This document shows positions 1-5,621 of a DNA stretch of 5,621 nt, piece by piece; positions within the stretch are counted from its first letter, which is position 1, and each line of letters opens with the position of its first letter. The stretch covers positions 1 to 5,621 of the forward strand of contig CAZXLH010000083.1 of the NCBI GenBank assembly GCA_964641455.1. Reading direction: 5' to 3'. The position numbers were made by a program, and so were the translations under genes. The DNA comes from DTU015 sp964641455. Lineage in GTDB: Bacteria > Bacillota > Sulfobacillia > Fermentithermobacillales > Fermentithermobacillaceae. Under the pieces are notes generated by a model. It was not told the DNA's origin. It made no database searches and was given only the letters and a program-made list of their open reading frames with translations.

Positions 1-978
1 GGAATATAGCTTGCCTCCTCTGTCACCAATTACCTCACTTAGCTTCAGCAGAAACGTGCTTTTTCCGATCCCAGAGGGCCCCGTTACAATACATACTCTA
101 TTCGCCGTCCGCTTTTCACGAACGGCTTCGTAAAAGCTAAGAAACTCTCGGATCTCCTTGTCTCTGCCAACACAACAATGAGGAGGCGCTGGGTACTTAT
201 AGTCGAACCAACCACTTCCCTGTACCGTAAAGTGAACACGTCGCTCATATTCTCCGATTCCATTACGCACCGAAGCCCTGGGTTTTTGCTCATTCAGGCA
301 CGGAAGTTCAGCTAAGACAGAGCCGTTTGGAATGCATAGTTCATGTATGCGCTCCACGATTTCCCGTTCACATTCTCTTCCCTTCTGATCAAGCAGAAGA
401 TATCCTCTTGGCTCAATCTCGTCTGGCGACAAGACAAACTGTGCTATGCACAATCCTCTGTCATACTGTATTATCTGCGTATCGCCAGGCCGAAGCTCAT
501 ACTTAGTGTTGATTATGTGGTGCACAACGTCGAGGCTTACTACCTCACCAAGTTGGACAAGCAAGGATATCAGTTCAGCTTCTCCATATATTTTTATCCT
601 CTGCCTAAACTCCTCATCAGTTGATTGCCAAAACTCCCGAGCGTTTGGGCTCAGGCGGGGTATGGCAATCATGACTCCAGATGCTCTCGGGTCAGAAGTC
701 TTGGCCAGGTTCACAACCTTGAAGGCTAAAGCTTGTAGAGGTTCCGGAGGCACACTTCTGGAGAGACATTTACAGGAAACTACAACTGGTGAATCTGTAA
801 GCGCAGCTTTGCCACTAACGTCCCACTCGGTCCCATGCACGATTGAATTAAGCTCAACACGTGTATAACCATAGGTCTGGAGAATCTGACCTACGAGTCG
901 TTCTAGCAAGCGTCCTTTCTCCTGATCTCGCTGTTTCTTGGAATCACCATGCGGGAGAAACTCAATCCTCACCCCCAC
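1..978 (-). CDS. Mrr-like nuclease domain fused to a NACHT/AAA-type STAND ATPase, 5' part only
   Basis: Partial gene: 326 codons from a GTG start at 978, still open at the left edge. No ATG occurs in this frame before codon 103. The GTG is chosen because an in-frame TGA lies at 984-982 and a strong ribosome site (GGGAGGTG, 993-986) sits seven bases upstream. Residues about 16-106 resemble an Mrr/PD-(D/E)XK nuclease fold: helix KGRLLERLVGQIL (E26), GTEWDV (D53), then VVVSCKC (S68-C-K70), where the family usually has E or Q before x-K. Residues about 107-266 are an unassigned linker region. VGRDKEI (270-276) is the box that usually precedes AAA_16/NACHT ATPase modules, and GPSGIGKST (300-308) is a clear Walker A. 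Walker B and any C-terminal sensor repeats lie outside the window. Known for such proteins: the ATPase oligomerises on sensing a trigger and activates the N-terminal effector. Inferred role: cytosolic anti-phage or conflict sensor. No membrane segment is seen. The fusion is confident; nuclease activity is uncertain because of S68. Confidence 0.9.
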   Translation of the reverse strand, partial: MGVRIEFLPHGDSKKQRDQEKGRLLERLVGQILQTYGYTRVELNSIVHGTEWDVSGKAALTDSPVVVSCKCLSRSVPPEPLQALAFKVVNLAKTSDPRASGVMIAIPRLSPNAREFWQSTDEEFRQRIKIYGEAELISLLVQLGEVVSLDVVHHIINTKYELRPGDTQIIQYDRGLCIAQFVLSPDEIEPRGYLLLDQKGRECEREIVERIHELCIPNGSVLAELPCLNEQKPRASVRNGIGEYERRVHFTVQGSGWFDYKYPAPPHCCVGRDKEIREFLSFYEAVREKRTANRVCIVTGPSGIGKSTFLLKLSEVIGDRGGKLYS

Positions 979-985
979 AGTTCAG

Positions 986-993
986 CACCTCCC
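986..993 (-). promoter_or_regulatory. Shine-Dalgarno site of the STAND ATPase gene
   Basis: GGGAGGTG on the minus strand, followed by a seven-base spacer and GTG at 978. This near-perfect anti-SD match decides the start codon, because the first ATG in frame is about 100 codons further in. A closely similar site precedes the protease gene. Confidence 0.8.
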
Positions 994-1828
994 TATAGAG
1001 GACTTGTTGATGGCCAAACAAATCCAATGGCTGCCCTCCGGCAACCACCCATTTTGCCAATTTCCAGATTCAACCCCGTAACCACCTGTCGTCCCTTTTT
1101 CTTGCCTCAGACTCCAGCGTTAGTGCCGCCAACTGATATCGGACCTGTGACGTCGGTGCTAAGTCCCTGTTTGAGCCCTCTCAGCCTAACTACTGATTCC
1201 ATATACCCGAATAATACCAATACCGGAAGGCTATTGAGATCCATATATTTCTGTTACGCCTGATGCATATCCACGTATCACAACGGGCTTGCGCCTGCAC
1301 CTTGTCGTTTAGGCTGCATGGAGTACTTCCTGGTCACTCTGTTGGAATACCGCAGTCAGAGCACCACTACACAGGTCTATGCAGACACCGCAACTCACAA
1401 TCCCCGGCCGCCAACAACCTTGCAAAGCCTCGGATGATCACCTTACGCGACCCTAGATGATCTCCACACACAATTCCGATCAACATACGTATGCACGATG
1501 CGTTTGCACGATTCCCGAAGACAGTAGCAACAGCTATCCCTGGTTTCTACCACACTGGATATGCATTCTTGAGCAACACCACAAAACTTAGGATAATAGC
1601 CACAGCGTCAAGACATGATGGCCATGTTAGTCACTAACGGTACTTCGCCTTGAGTATACCGTCAGTCTCCTTGAGGCTTTCATCTTGCGCCTGCATGATA
1701 TCAATCGCAGAACAGACTATCGACAACCCGCCAGAAGAAGACCCATGTTAACAGATACGCTCTGTACAGGAGCAGTAAATGGCCAGCATAAACTCTCGCT
1801 GTGCATTGCGGATTCCCACGAAGTTTCA
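994..1828. other. Intergenic stretch of about 0.8 kb, no intact gene seen
   Basis: Both strands were read. The plus-strand frames (for example 949-1263 and 1263-1460) are rich in Pro, Ser and Thr because the strand is C-rich. They have no ribosome site and look non-coding. On the minus strand the frame of the small reading frame at 2023-1829 continues with protein-like pieces at about 1825-1753, 1747-1637 and 1560-1371, but these are broken by TGA, TAA and TAG codons. The stop density is only slightly below chance, so this could be an old decayed gene or nothing. A promoter for the STAND gene could lie here, but I find no convincing -35/-10 pair. No tRNA, terminator or repeat array was recognised. 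Confidence 0.55.
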
Positions 1829-2023
1829 TCAGCATTGGGCATTGGCGATCAAGTCCTCAATATGTTGTGAAAACGGTTCTAGGTCGTTGGAGTATACGCA
1901 TACAGATACTGCAAACGATGGTTGCAAAGGGCATGGGGTATACAATGGCTCAGCAGACCCACACATGCCCTTAGCTCCAAACGGCATGAACTCTTGAGTG
2001 ATCTCCCAATATGCACGAGTCAT
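1829..2023 (-). CDS. Small reading frame overlapping the protease stop by ATGA; possibly the start of a decayed gene
   Basis: 64 codons from ATG at 2023. The ATG shares bases with the protease TGA (2022-2020), forming an ATGA overlap of the kind seen in translationally coupled genes. The product begins MTRAYWEITQEF and has four Cys residues, with a plausible helix near the end (EPFSQHIEDLIANAQ). It ends in two adjacent TGA codons (1831-1826). I do not recognise it. It has no ribosome site of its own beyond the overlap and no known motif. The overlap argues for a real gene, perhaps a protease partner. The short length and broken continuation argue for a remnant or chance. A 9+4 bp stem-loop (1927-1972) lies inside it. 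Confidence 0.3.
   Translation of the reverse strand: MTRAYWEITQEFMPFGAKGMCGSAEPLYTPCPLQPSFAVSVCVYSNDLEPFSQHIEDLIANAQC
1927..1972 (-). repeat. Inverted repeat / stem-loop downstream of the protease gene
   Basis: AAGGGCATG (1927-1935) is the exact reverse complement of 1964-1972. Inside it, GGGT (1936-1939) pairs with ACCC (1957-1960), leaving a three-base bulge and a 17-base loop. The stem is 13 bp in all. It sits about 50 bases after the protease stop in transcription order. No U-tract follows, so it is not a classical intrinsic terminator. The 9-bp arms alone are near chance level for a window this size. Confidence 0.3.
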
Positions 2024-2835
2024 TCGGAGTTTGCGAATAGTCGCTCGAAATTGAGCACTTTCCTGGACTGTATGGCGATACCTAAGTTGCTAGGTATAGG
2101 GGTTTGAATCTGCCCCTGGACAGTAGTTGGTATTGTAATGGAGACAATTTCTCCAATCGCGTTGTGTTGATATACGGCTGTGATAATTCCTAGAAACAGC
2201 AACCTGCTCGCGCCAATTGTAATGTTTGCTCCATCAACAATGATTCCTTCATTCAAAACAATGATAGGCGATCCGCTGGAGCCCGGATATATCGCTGCAT
2301 CGACAAGGAATGTGGGCAATCCATCATACTCTACATCGAGACGAGTGGCCGCAAGTGCCCTTCTCACTATCGGTAAGTTGTTGACTCCATCCCAAAGGCC
2401 ATTGGGATAACCTATTATGAGAAGGTCCTCGTTGATTGTCATGCGGGCCAGCACATCATTCGAGGGTATGTGGTGTGGCTCTAATGCCTTTATCAAGGGA
2501 GTCTTCCCTTGTAGTTGCAACCACTGCATGAATCCGGCAATCGGCATACAGCACAAGTCAATGGAATCATCAGGATGTGGCATCCAGTCCCAGAAGTATC
2601 TGTCAAGCCTAACCTCCTCAATATGCTTCTTCCCCTTGCTGTCAAGAGTAAGCATCATGGTGCCTGCAACAGTGTTTTCCACCACATGCTTGTTGGTTAT
2701 GAGAAGCGGAATGACGCCGTTACCATGCGGCAACACGAAGAAGAACCCGGTGCCCACGCTTTCCATGCCATCTGAACGAATACATGAAATGCGCGTGGTT
2801 GTTTGAAGCACCTCCATAGCCAACCCACTGTTCAA
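2020..2835 (-). CDS. Trypsin-like serine protease (trypsin_2/S1 type), cytosolic
   Basis: 271 codons counted from TTG at 2835. The product carries the full chymotrypsin-fold triad: H50 in LITNKHVV, D93 in DDSIDLCC, and S187 in YPGSSGSP. An early GTGFFF strand (28-33) is typical of the bacterial trypsin_2 group. GYPNGLWD (142-149) and the VRRALAATRL segment (157-166) also fit that group. There is no signal peptide, membrane segment or PDZ domain, so it is not a periplasmic HtrA/DegP and should act in the cytoplasm. The start is uncertain. ATG at 2817 (residue 7) is the first ATG. TTG at 2835 lies 16 bases from a strong GGGGAGGTG. An ATT at 2844 would sit at ideal spacing. An in-frame TAG at 2862-2860 bounds the options. 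Known: such stand-alone proteases occur beside STAND ATPases in bacterial conflict systems and may cleave host or partner proteins on activation. The link here is inferred from the same-strand STAND gene about 1 kb downstream. Confidence 0.93.
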   Translation of the reverse strand: MNSGLAMEVLQTTTRISCIRSDGMESVGTGFFFVLPHGNGVIPLLITNKHVVENTVAGTMMLTLDSKGKKHIEEVRLDRYFWDWMPHPDDSIDLCCMPIAGFMQWLQLQGKTPLIKALEPHHIPSNDVLARMTINEDLLIIGYPNGLWDGVNNLPIVRRALAATRLDVEYDGLPTFLVDAAIYPGSSGSPIIVLNEGIIVDGANITIGASRLLFLGIITAVYQHNAIGEIVSITIPTTVQGQIQTPIPSNLGIAIQSRKVLNFERLFANSE

Positions 2836-2851
2836 CGTCCTAATTCTCGTA

Positions 2852-2860
2852 CACCTCCCC
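2852..2860 (-). promoter_or_regulatory. Probable Shine-Dalgarno site of the protease gene
   Basis: GGGGAGGTG on the minus strand, almost identical to the site before the STAND gene. The seven-base spacer that precedes GTG in that gene leads here to ATT (2844-2842), in frame with the protease. The nearest ordinary starts, TTG 2835 and ATG 2817, are 16 and 34 bases away, outside the usual spacing. Confidence 0.5.
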
Positions 2861-3047
2861 TAGCGCCCGCAGCAACCTCATTCAATCAAGCTGAATACAA
2901 TCCCAGCGTCATCACTCCTTACCATTATGGGATCCTGCGATTCTACATATACTCCTCCCAGTACCAGCCGAATGCAGCTTACCGCTTTGCAGGCATTCGT
3001 TACTTTCCTGCATGGGCTCAGCGAATGTAGCTGCACAACTCATACGG
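2861..3047. other. Spacer upstream of the protease gene
   Basis: No gene supported. On the minus strand there are -10-like strings (CATAAT near 2926-2931, TAGAAT near 2939-2944), but none has a good -35 at 16-18 bases, so no promoter is called. The plus-strand frame 2803-3030 overlaps the protease start and has no ribosome site. Confidence 0.4.
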
Positions 3048-3260
3048 TTATACGGCCACGCTCACTTCCTTAAGCCTCAAGCCTTCCACCCTGGATAAGC
3101 TGTCACCAGAAAGCAAACGTCTCTTGGTGATGGTAATCATGGGCCCGCATATAGACCACTCAAAAAGCAATCGACACTGCTCCTCCAAGGATCTCTGAGC
3201 ATCGGCCAAGGGCCAAGGCTCGTAATCGCTACCAAGCCAATAACTATAGCCTGTAGACAT
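3048..3260 (-). CDS. Weak 70-codon reading frame, unrecognised; possibly the C-terminal remnant of a gene
   Basis: Starts at ATG 3260 and ends about 200 bases upstream of the protease ribosome site, on the same strand. The product is soluble-looking and mixed in charge, with a likely helix (about residues 19-36, LADAQRSLEEQCRLLFEW) and a basic C-terminal half containing KRRLLSGDSLSRVEGLRL. The texture is protein-like, and the frame stays open about 13 codons upstream of the ATG to a TAA near 3300, with similar texture. That would fit a truncated older gene. There is no ribosome site; instead a 7-bp inverted repeat touches the ATG. I do not recognise a family. It may be real, a remnant or chance. 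Confidence 0.3.
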   Translation of the reverse strand: MSTGYSYWLGSDYEPWPLADAQRSLEEQCRLLFEWSICGPMITITKRRLLSGDSLSRVEGLRLKEVSVAV

Positions 3261-3285
3261 TTCGGCACGTGGCTGCGTTGCCGAA
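3261..3285 (-). repeat. 7-bp inverted repeat adjoining the ATG at 3260
   Basis: TTCGGCA (3261-3267) and TGCCGAA (3279-3285) are reverse complements around an 11-base loop, ending directly at the ATG of the weak reading frame. If transcribed, the hairpin would cover the normal ribosome-site position. Repeats of this length are expected several times by chance in 5.6 kb, so only the position is notable. Confidence 0.25.
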
Positions 3286-3357
3286 GAATAAATCCATGTC
3301 CATTACTCTCATTGCGCCACTCCGGAAAACCAACCAGAGACTCTTACGTTCCAATTC

Positions 3358-3374
3358 TCGCTGTCCGACAGCGA
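3358..3374. promoter_or_regulatory. 17-bp perfect dyad, candidate repressor operator
   Basis: TCGCTGTC, one central C, then GACAGCGA. The arms are perfect 8-bp reverse complements. The size and symmetry match sites bound by dimeric helix-turn-helix regulators. It lies in the spacer about 85 bases downstream of the GGFQ-protein stop and upstream of the weak reading frame and the protease. No regulator gene is visible in the window. An RNA hairpin is unlikely with a one-base centre unless the inner pairs open. Confidence 0.35.
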
Positions 3375-3458
3375 CGGCACATTGCCACTGCTCACCCCTA
3401 TTTCCCAGATGATGCGTCTATGTACATTCACGTCAGCACTAACGTGTAATTACTAGTA

Positions 3459-3731
3459 TCAACTGACTCCACGTCGTACGCTATCCACAAGCGCCTTCAC
3501 TTCCTCCACAATCGGTCGAAGTCGATCTTGAAATCCACCCTCGCCATACTTCATTACATGCCTAACAATAGACTCAAGTTCGCTAACAGGGATGTAGACT
3601 CGTCTAGTGTCAGGATCCGCCCATGACTGCACACGGCTAAGCACATTCTGGAAACCACCCTGGCCTTCAATAGGCTTCATCAGAACATCAAAATCCTCTG
3701 GGGTCAGTTCTATCTCCACCCGTGTCGACAT
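3459..3731 (-). CDS. Small protein with two G-x-GGFQ repeat units, function unknown
   Basis: 90 codons from ATG at 3731. TTG at 3770 would add 13 residues but has no ribosome site; the ATG has only a weak G-rich sequence upstream. The product is soluble and helix-rich, with no Cys and no membrane segment. It is an internal duplication: residues 4-31 (from RVEIELTP through GQGGFQNVL) align without gaps to 44-71 (from RVYIPVSE through GEGGFQDRL). R, V, I, G, GGFQ and a following Leu are kept. The C-terminal tail (72-90) is a charged helix. Ordered secondary structure, the conserved repeat and orientation shared with the protease and STAND genes make it a likely real gene. I have the impression that similar GGFQ small proteins accompany restriction or defence genes, but I cannot name a family. 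A structural or adaptor role is a guess. It is the most upstream clear gene on this strand, 0.6 kb before the protease. Confidence 0.75.
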   Translation of the reverse strand: MSTRVEIELTPEDFDVLMKPIEGQGGFQNVLSRVQSWADPDTRRVYIPVSELESIVRHVMKYGEGGFQDRLRPIVEEVKALVDSVRRGVS

Positions 3732-4565
3732 GCCTTTCGGCCCCCATTCCCTTAGCCTCGGATGCTGCAAGACAGTTCGCAGACATACATCATTGAAACA
3801 TCGAGCACATGCCCAGAATTGCTAACGTATCTACACCAAAAGCACCGCGTCCAAGCCTGTTGCGTGTCCTCGTCAAGGCAGCCTTACTGAAATCAAACCT
3901 ATGTATCTATCAGAACTGCCCAACAATCCATCGGCTTTACATCAGTTGGTTATCGTCGCTTGATTATGTCCCAATTATGGTTTGTGCATCCAGTACCGAA
4001 CACTACCATATTCCTTCGCTTCATTCAACTGTTCATCGGATTCCCTCGTACTCGATCGCCTCGAAGGTTTGGAGCTCGCATCAACCAGGTGGATTGTCTC
4101 AGTGCCACCACGAAGTGCGGCCTCATCCGCCCACCAGCCAAACACGCTTCCTGCTCGCCACGCCTGGCTTCATACATCCCCCAGCTCACGCCCAGCCACC
4201 TTCAACCAATGACTTCAACGCAGTTTTGGAAGCAACACAGTCATGAACAACGCTCTGTACGCCACAGATTCACTTGCACGTCTGCATCGGAGCAAGTCAG
4301 CTGTCACAACTCCAACCGCACCCCCAGCACTCCTACCTTCCGGAAATCGTGCTATGTGTGCATAGTACGCATCACAAAAAGTGCCCTGTGTATTACCTGC
4401 CAGCTCAACTCGATGGCCAATGCTCACATTCTCATCAAAACAACTCGCTGGCGGCAGCGATCACCACTGATTGGGCTCGGGGTCGCACTTGTGAGGGTAA
4501 CGGGAGCGGCAACGTCAACCTCTCCTAAGGCAGTGCACGCATCACGATGCAAACGGGTCGTCTAG
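3732..4565. other. C-rich non-coding stretch upstream of the GGFQ gene
   Basis: About 830 bases without a supportable gene. The longest open frame (3960-4565, plus strand) has 201 codons, but its product is rich in Ser, Thr, Arg, Pro and His with no domain texture, and it starts at a TTG with no ribosome site. Plus-strand C clearly exceeds G here (30 C to 9 G in 4141-4200), which thins stop codons and explains the open frames. A promoter for the minus-strand genes should lie in the right part, but no convincing -35/-10 pair was found. Confidence 0.5.
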
Positions 4566-5335
4566 CACCAACTCACGGTATCTATCATCCAGGGCAACTA
4601 CGGAGGCAAGAGTCCGGCGATGCCTCCTCATGGTTGGGATCCCATTTCCCGGGCAAGCACTTCGCTAACGGCAGTCTTCCAACATGCCATCACTCTTCTG
4701 GGCAGTCAGATCCTTTGTGGAAAGCCGAACAACTATACCTGGAGAGCCCGACGAATGTGGATGCGACTGGAGTATCAGTTCGGGTCGGCCTCTCGGGTTG
4801 TAGCTGGAAGGTATGATGGGGCCCACTATTAGGCCGGCCTCTCAAGACGTGAACTAGCTCACTGCCATGGCAACGTACCGCATCCGGGCATCCAAGCAGC
4901 AAACCGCGGATCATCTTGAGCAATCCCGAAACCCCAGATAATCTCCCTGGCCAAGTCCTAGTAATCGTTGGCCTACTGGCGATCGGGATAACGCTGAATC
5001 TGTGCCAGGGGCACTTGGTGAGCTACCAACTTCTTAGTGGAGACTCCTGTAGAATGCCTAACTACAGTATCCCGAAAGAAGGCGATCTGACCATGTCAGT
5101 GCATCGTGGGAAGGGCATGAAGTAGAGAATAGAGGTGGAGGACAGTCGATCATATTGCGCCACCCAGGCGGGGGAAAGCAAAAAGGCAAAGCACAGCCTG
5201 AAATCCATTGATGCTTCTTTCCCATGCTCTCAAGCATAGCTGTGTGGATATATTTCTTACTATCTCATTACCTCGTTCGCAGGCTGTACAGAGGGTGGGC
5301 CAAACGCCCCCTCACATGGCATCGGAATCAACTAA
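4566..5335 (+). other. G-rich region with protein-like but unsupported open stretches
   Basis: Plus-strand composition switches to G excess (24 G to 13 C in 4741-4800; 23 to 8 in 5101-5160). Two stop-bounded plus-strand stretches read like protein. At 4566-4832 the product contains ITLLGSQILCGKPNNYTW. At 4853-5125 it contains the hydrophobic run GQVLVIVGLLAIGITLNL, which could be one membrane segment. Neither has a ribosome site or a recognisable family, and each is under 90 residues. They may be remnants of plus-strand genes or chance. No RNA gene was seen. Confidence 0.25.
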
Positions 5336-5605
5336 GCCCCCACCTACATCAATGCGCACGCAACCTTCCAAGGCCCGCCAGGGGGCGGGGGGGGGGCAGC
5401 GCCCTCCCCCGGTCAATCAGAAACGGCAGCGCGACCCGTCTGTGTTGCGGGCTACGCTGCCGAGTATCTTTGTGAGCTTACAAGAGAACATCACTTTGGG
5501 TTTGCTGAGTTGACACGCAACCTCGTCCGGGACACTCTGTTTCCGCCTCACGCAGCGGCCTGGTTGCTCCTTGCCACCCTTGCATTCTCAACACGCACAT
5601 TGTGA
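5336..5605 (+). pseudogene. Possible gene remnant, open frame without a start codon
   Basis: 89 codons between TAA (5333) and TGA (5603), with no ATG or GTG and only one late TTG. The second half has coherent protein texture: AGYAAEYLCELTREHHFGF followed by AELTRNLVRDTLFPPHAAAW and a hydrophobic tail. The first half is Gly/Pro-rich because it crosses the G-tract hairpin. This would fit the C-terminal part of a gene whose upstream portion is lost, frameshifted in the G-tract, or never existed. No family is recognised. On the opposite strand a 23-codon frame enters from the right edge and stops at 5548, so coding on the minus strand cannot be excluded. Confidence 0.2.
5374..5410. repeat. G-tract with overlapping GC hairpins
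   Basis: Five Gs (5381-5385), a C, then ten Gs (5387-5396). Arm 5388-5397 pairs with GCCCTCCCCC (5401-5410) around a three-base AGC loop: 10 bp, one of them a G-T/G-U pair. A competing stem pairs CCCGCC (5374-5379) with GGCGGG (5384-5389). The two stems share bases, so they exclude each other. The ten-G run is also prone to slippage and, in single strands, to G-quadruplex formation. No T-run follows on either side. Confidence 0.55.
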
Positions 5606-5621
5606 ACTACCAGGGCAACAA

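Noticed and set aside
446..868. 140-codon plus-strand open frame
   Set aside because: It lies wholly opposite the nuclease-STAND gene, which has clear domains, so it is a shadow.
994..1080. TCTATA as a -10 box for the STAND gene
   Set aside because: It directly abuts the ribosome site, so a transcript starting from it would lack that site.
949..1263. 104-codon plus-strand open frame
   Set aside because: Pro/Ser/Thr-rich product from C-rich DNA, overlaps the start of the STAND gene, and has no ribosome site.
1263..1566. 10-base inverted repeat ATGCATATCC at 1263-1272 and 1557-1566
   Set aside because: No extension, no mobile-element gene between, and chance level for the distance allowed.
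1288..1695. 12-base direct repeat CTTGCGCCTGCA at 1288-1299 and 1684-1695
   Set aside because: About one such match is expected by chance in a window of this size, and the flanks do not extend it.
1634..2023. Idea that TGA is read as Trp, joining the pieces after the small coupled frame
   Set aside because: TAA and TAG also interrupt the frame, and the protease and GGFQ genes use TGA as a normal stop.
2417..2806. 129-codon plus-strand open frame
   Set aside because: It is antisense to the protease gene, which has a complete catalytic triad.
3446..3458. Overlapping palindromes GTAATTAC and TACTAGTA after the GGFQ gene
   Set aside because: Short and AT-rich, not a terminator (no GC stem or T-run); likely chance.
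3960..4565. 201-codon plus-strand open frame
   Set aside because: Residue make-up follows the C-rich strand (Ser, Thr, Arg, Pro, His), it starts at TTG with no ribosome site and has no domain pattern; low G content explains the lack of stops.
4831..4840. 10-bp palindrome AGGCCGGCCT
   Set aside because: No neighbouring structure or gene boundary; a single palindrome of this length is unremarkable.
1..5621. CRISPR array, tRNA, rRNA or insertion sequence
   Set aside because: No regularly spaced repeats, no cloverleaf or rRNA-like stretch, and no transposase with terminal inverted repeats was seen on either strand.

Overview
The window looks bacterial. It has Shine-Dalgarno-type ribosome sites, compact genes and no introns. 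Base composition is near balanced by eye. I cannot name the organism. Coding density is low: three reading frames are convincing, together about 2.1 kb of 5.6 kb, and all three lie on the minus strand, so transcription runs right to left. Low coding density with a STAND ATPase and a trypsin-like protease fits accessory conflict or defence loci of complex bacteria such as Chloroflexota or filamentous cyanobacteria. That assignment is inference.

Layout in transcription order (right to left): (a) 4566-5621 has no convincing gene. The plus strand turns G-rich there, and it holds stop-bounded protein-like stretches and a very GC-rich G-tract hairpin. (b) 3732-4565 is C-rich on the plus strand and I see no gene. 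(c) 3459-3731 encodes a 90-residue protein built from two copies of a unit ending in G-x-GGFQ. (d) 3262-3458 is a spacer with a 17-bp perfect dyad at 3358-3374, followed by a weak 70-codon reading frame at 3048-3260. (e) 2020-2835 encodes a cytosolic trypsin-like serine protease with a complete His/Asp/Ser triad. (f) A 64-codon reading frame starts in an ATGA overlap with the protease stop and ends at a double TGA. It is followed by about 840 bases with no intact gene. (g) 978 to the left edge encodes the first 326 residues of a large protein: an N-terminal Mrr/PD-(D/E)XK-like nuclease domain, a middle region, and the Walker A motif of a NACHT/AAA-type STAND ATPase. The rest lies outside the window.

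Working model (inference): a STAND sensor ATPase with a nuclease-like effector, a neighbouring protease and one or two small accessory proteins form a minus-strand conflict module. Trypsin-like proteases and STAND ATPases are known partners in such systems. The GGFQ-repeat protein would be the least familiar part. The roughly 1 kb gap between protease and ATPase, and the 0.6 kb gap before the protease, weaken the case for one operon. The association is by neighbourhood only.
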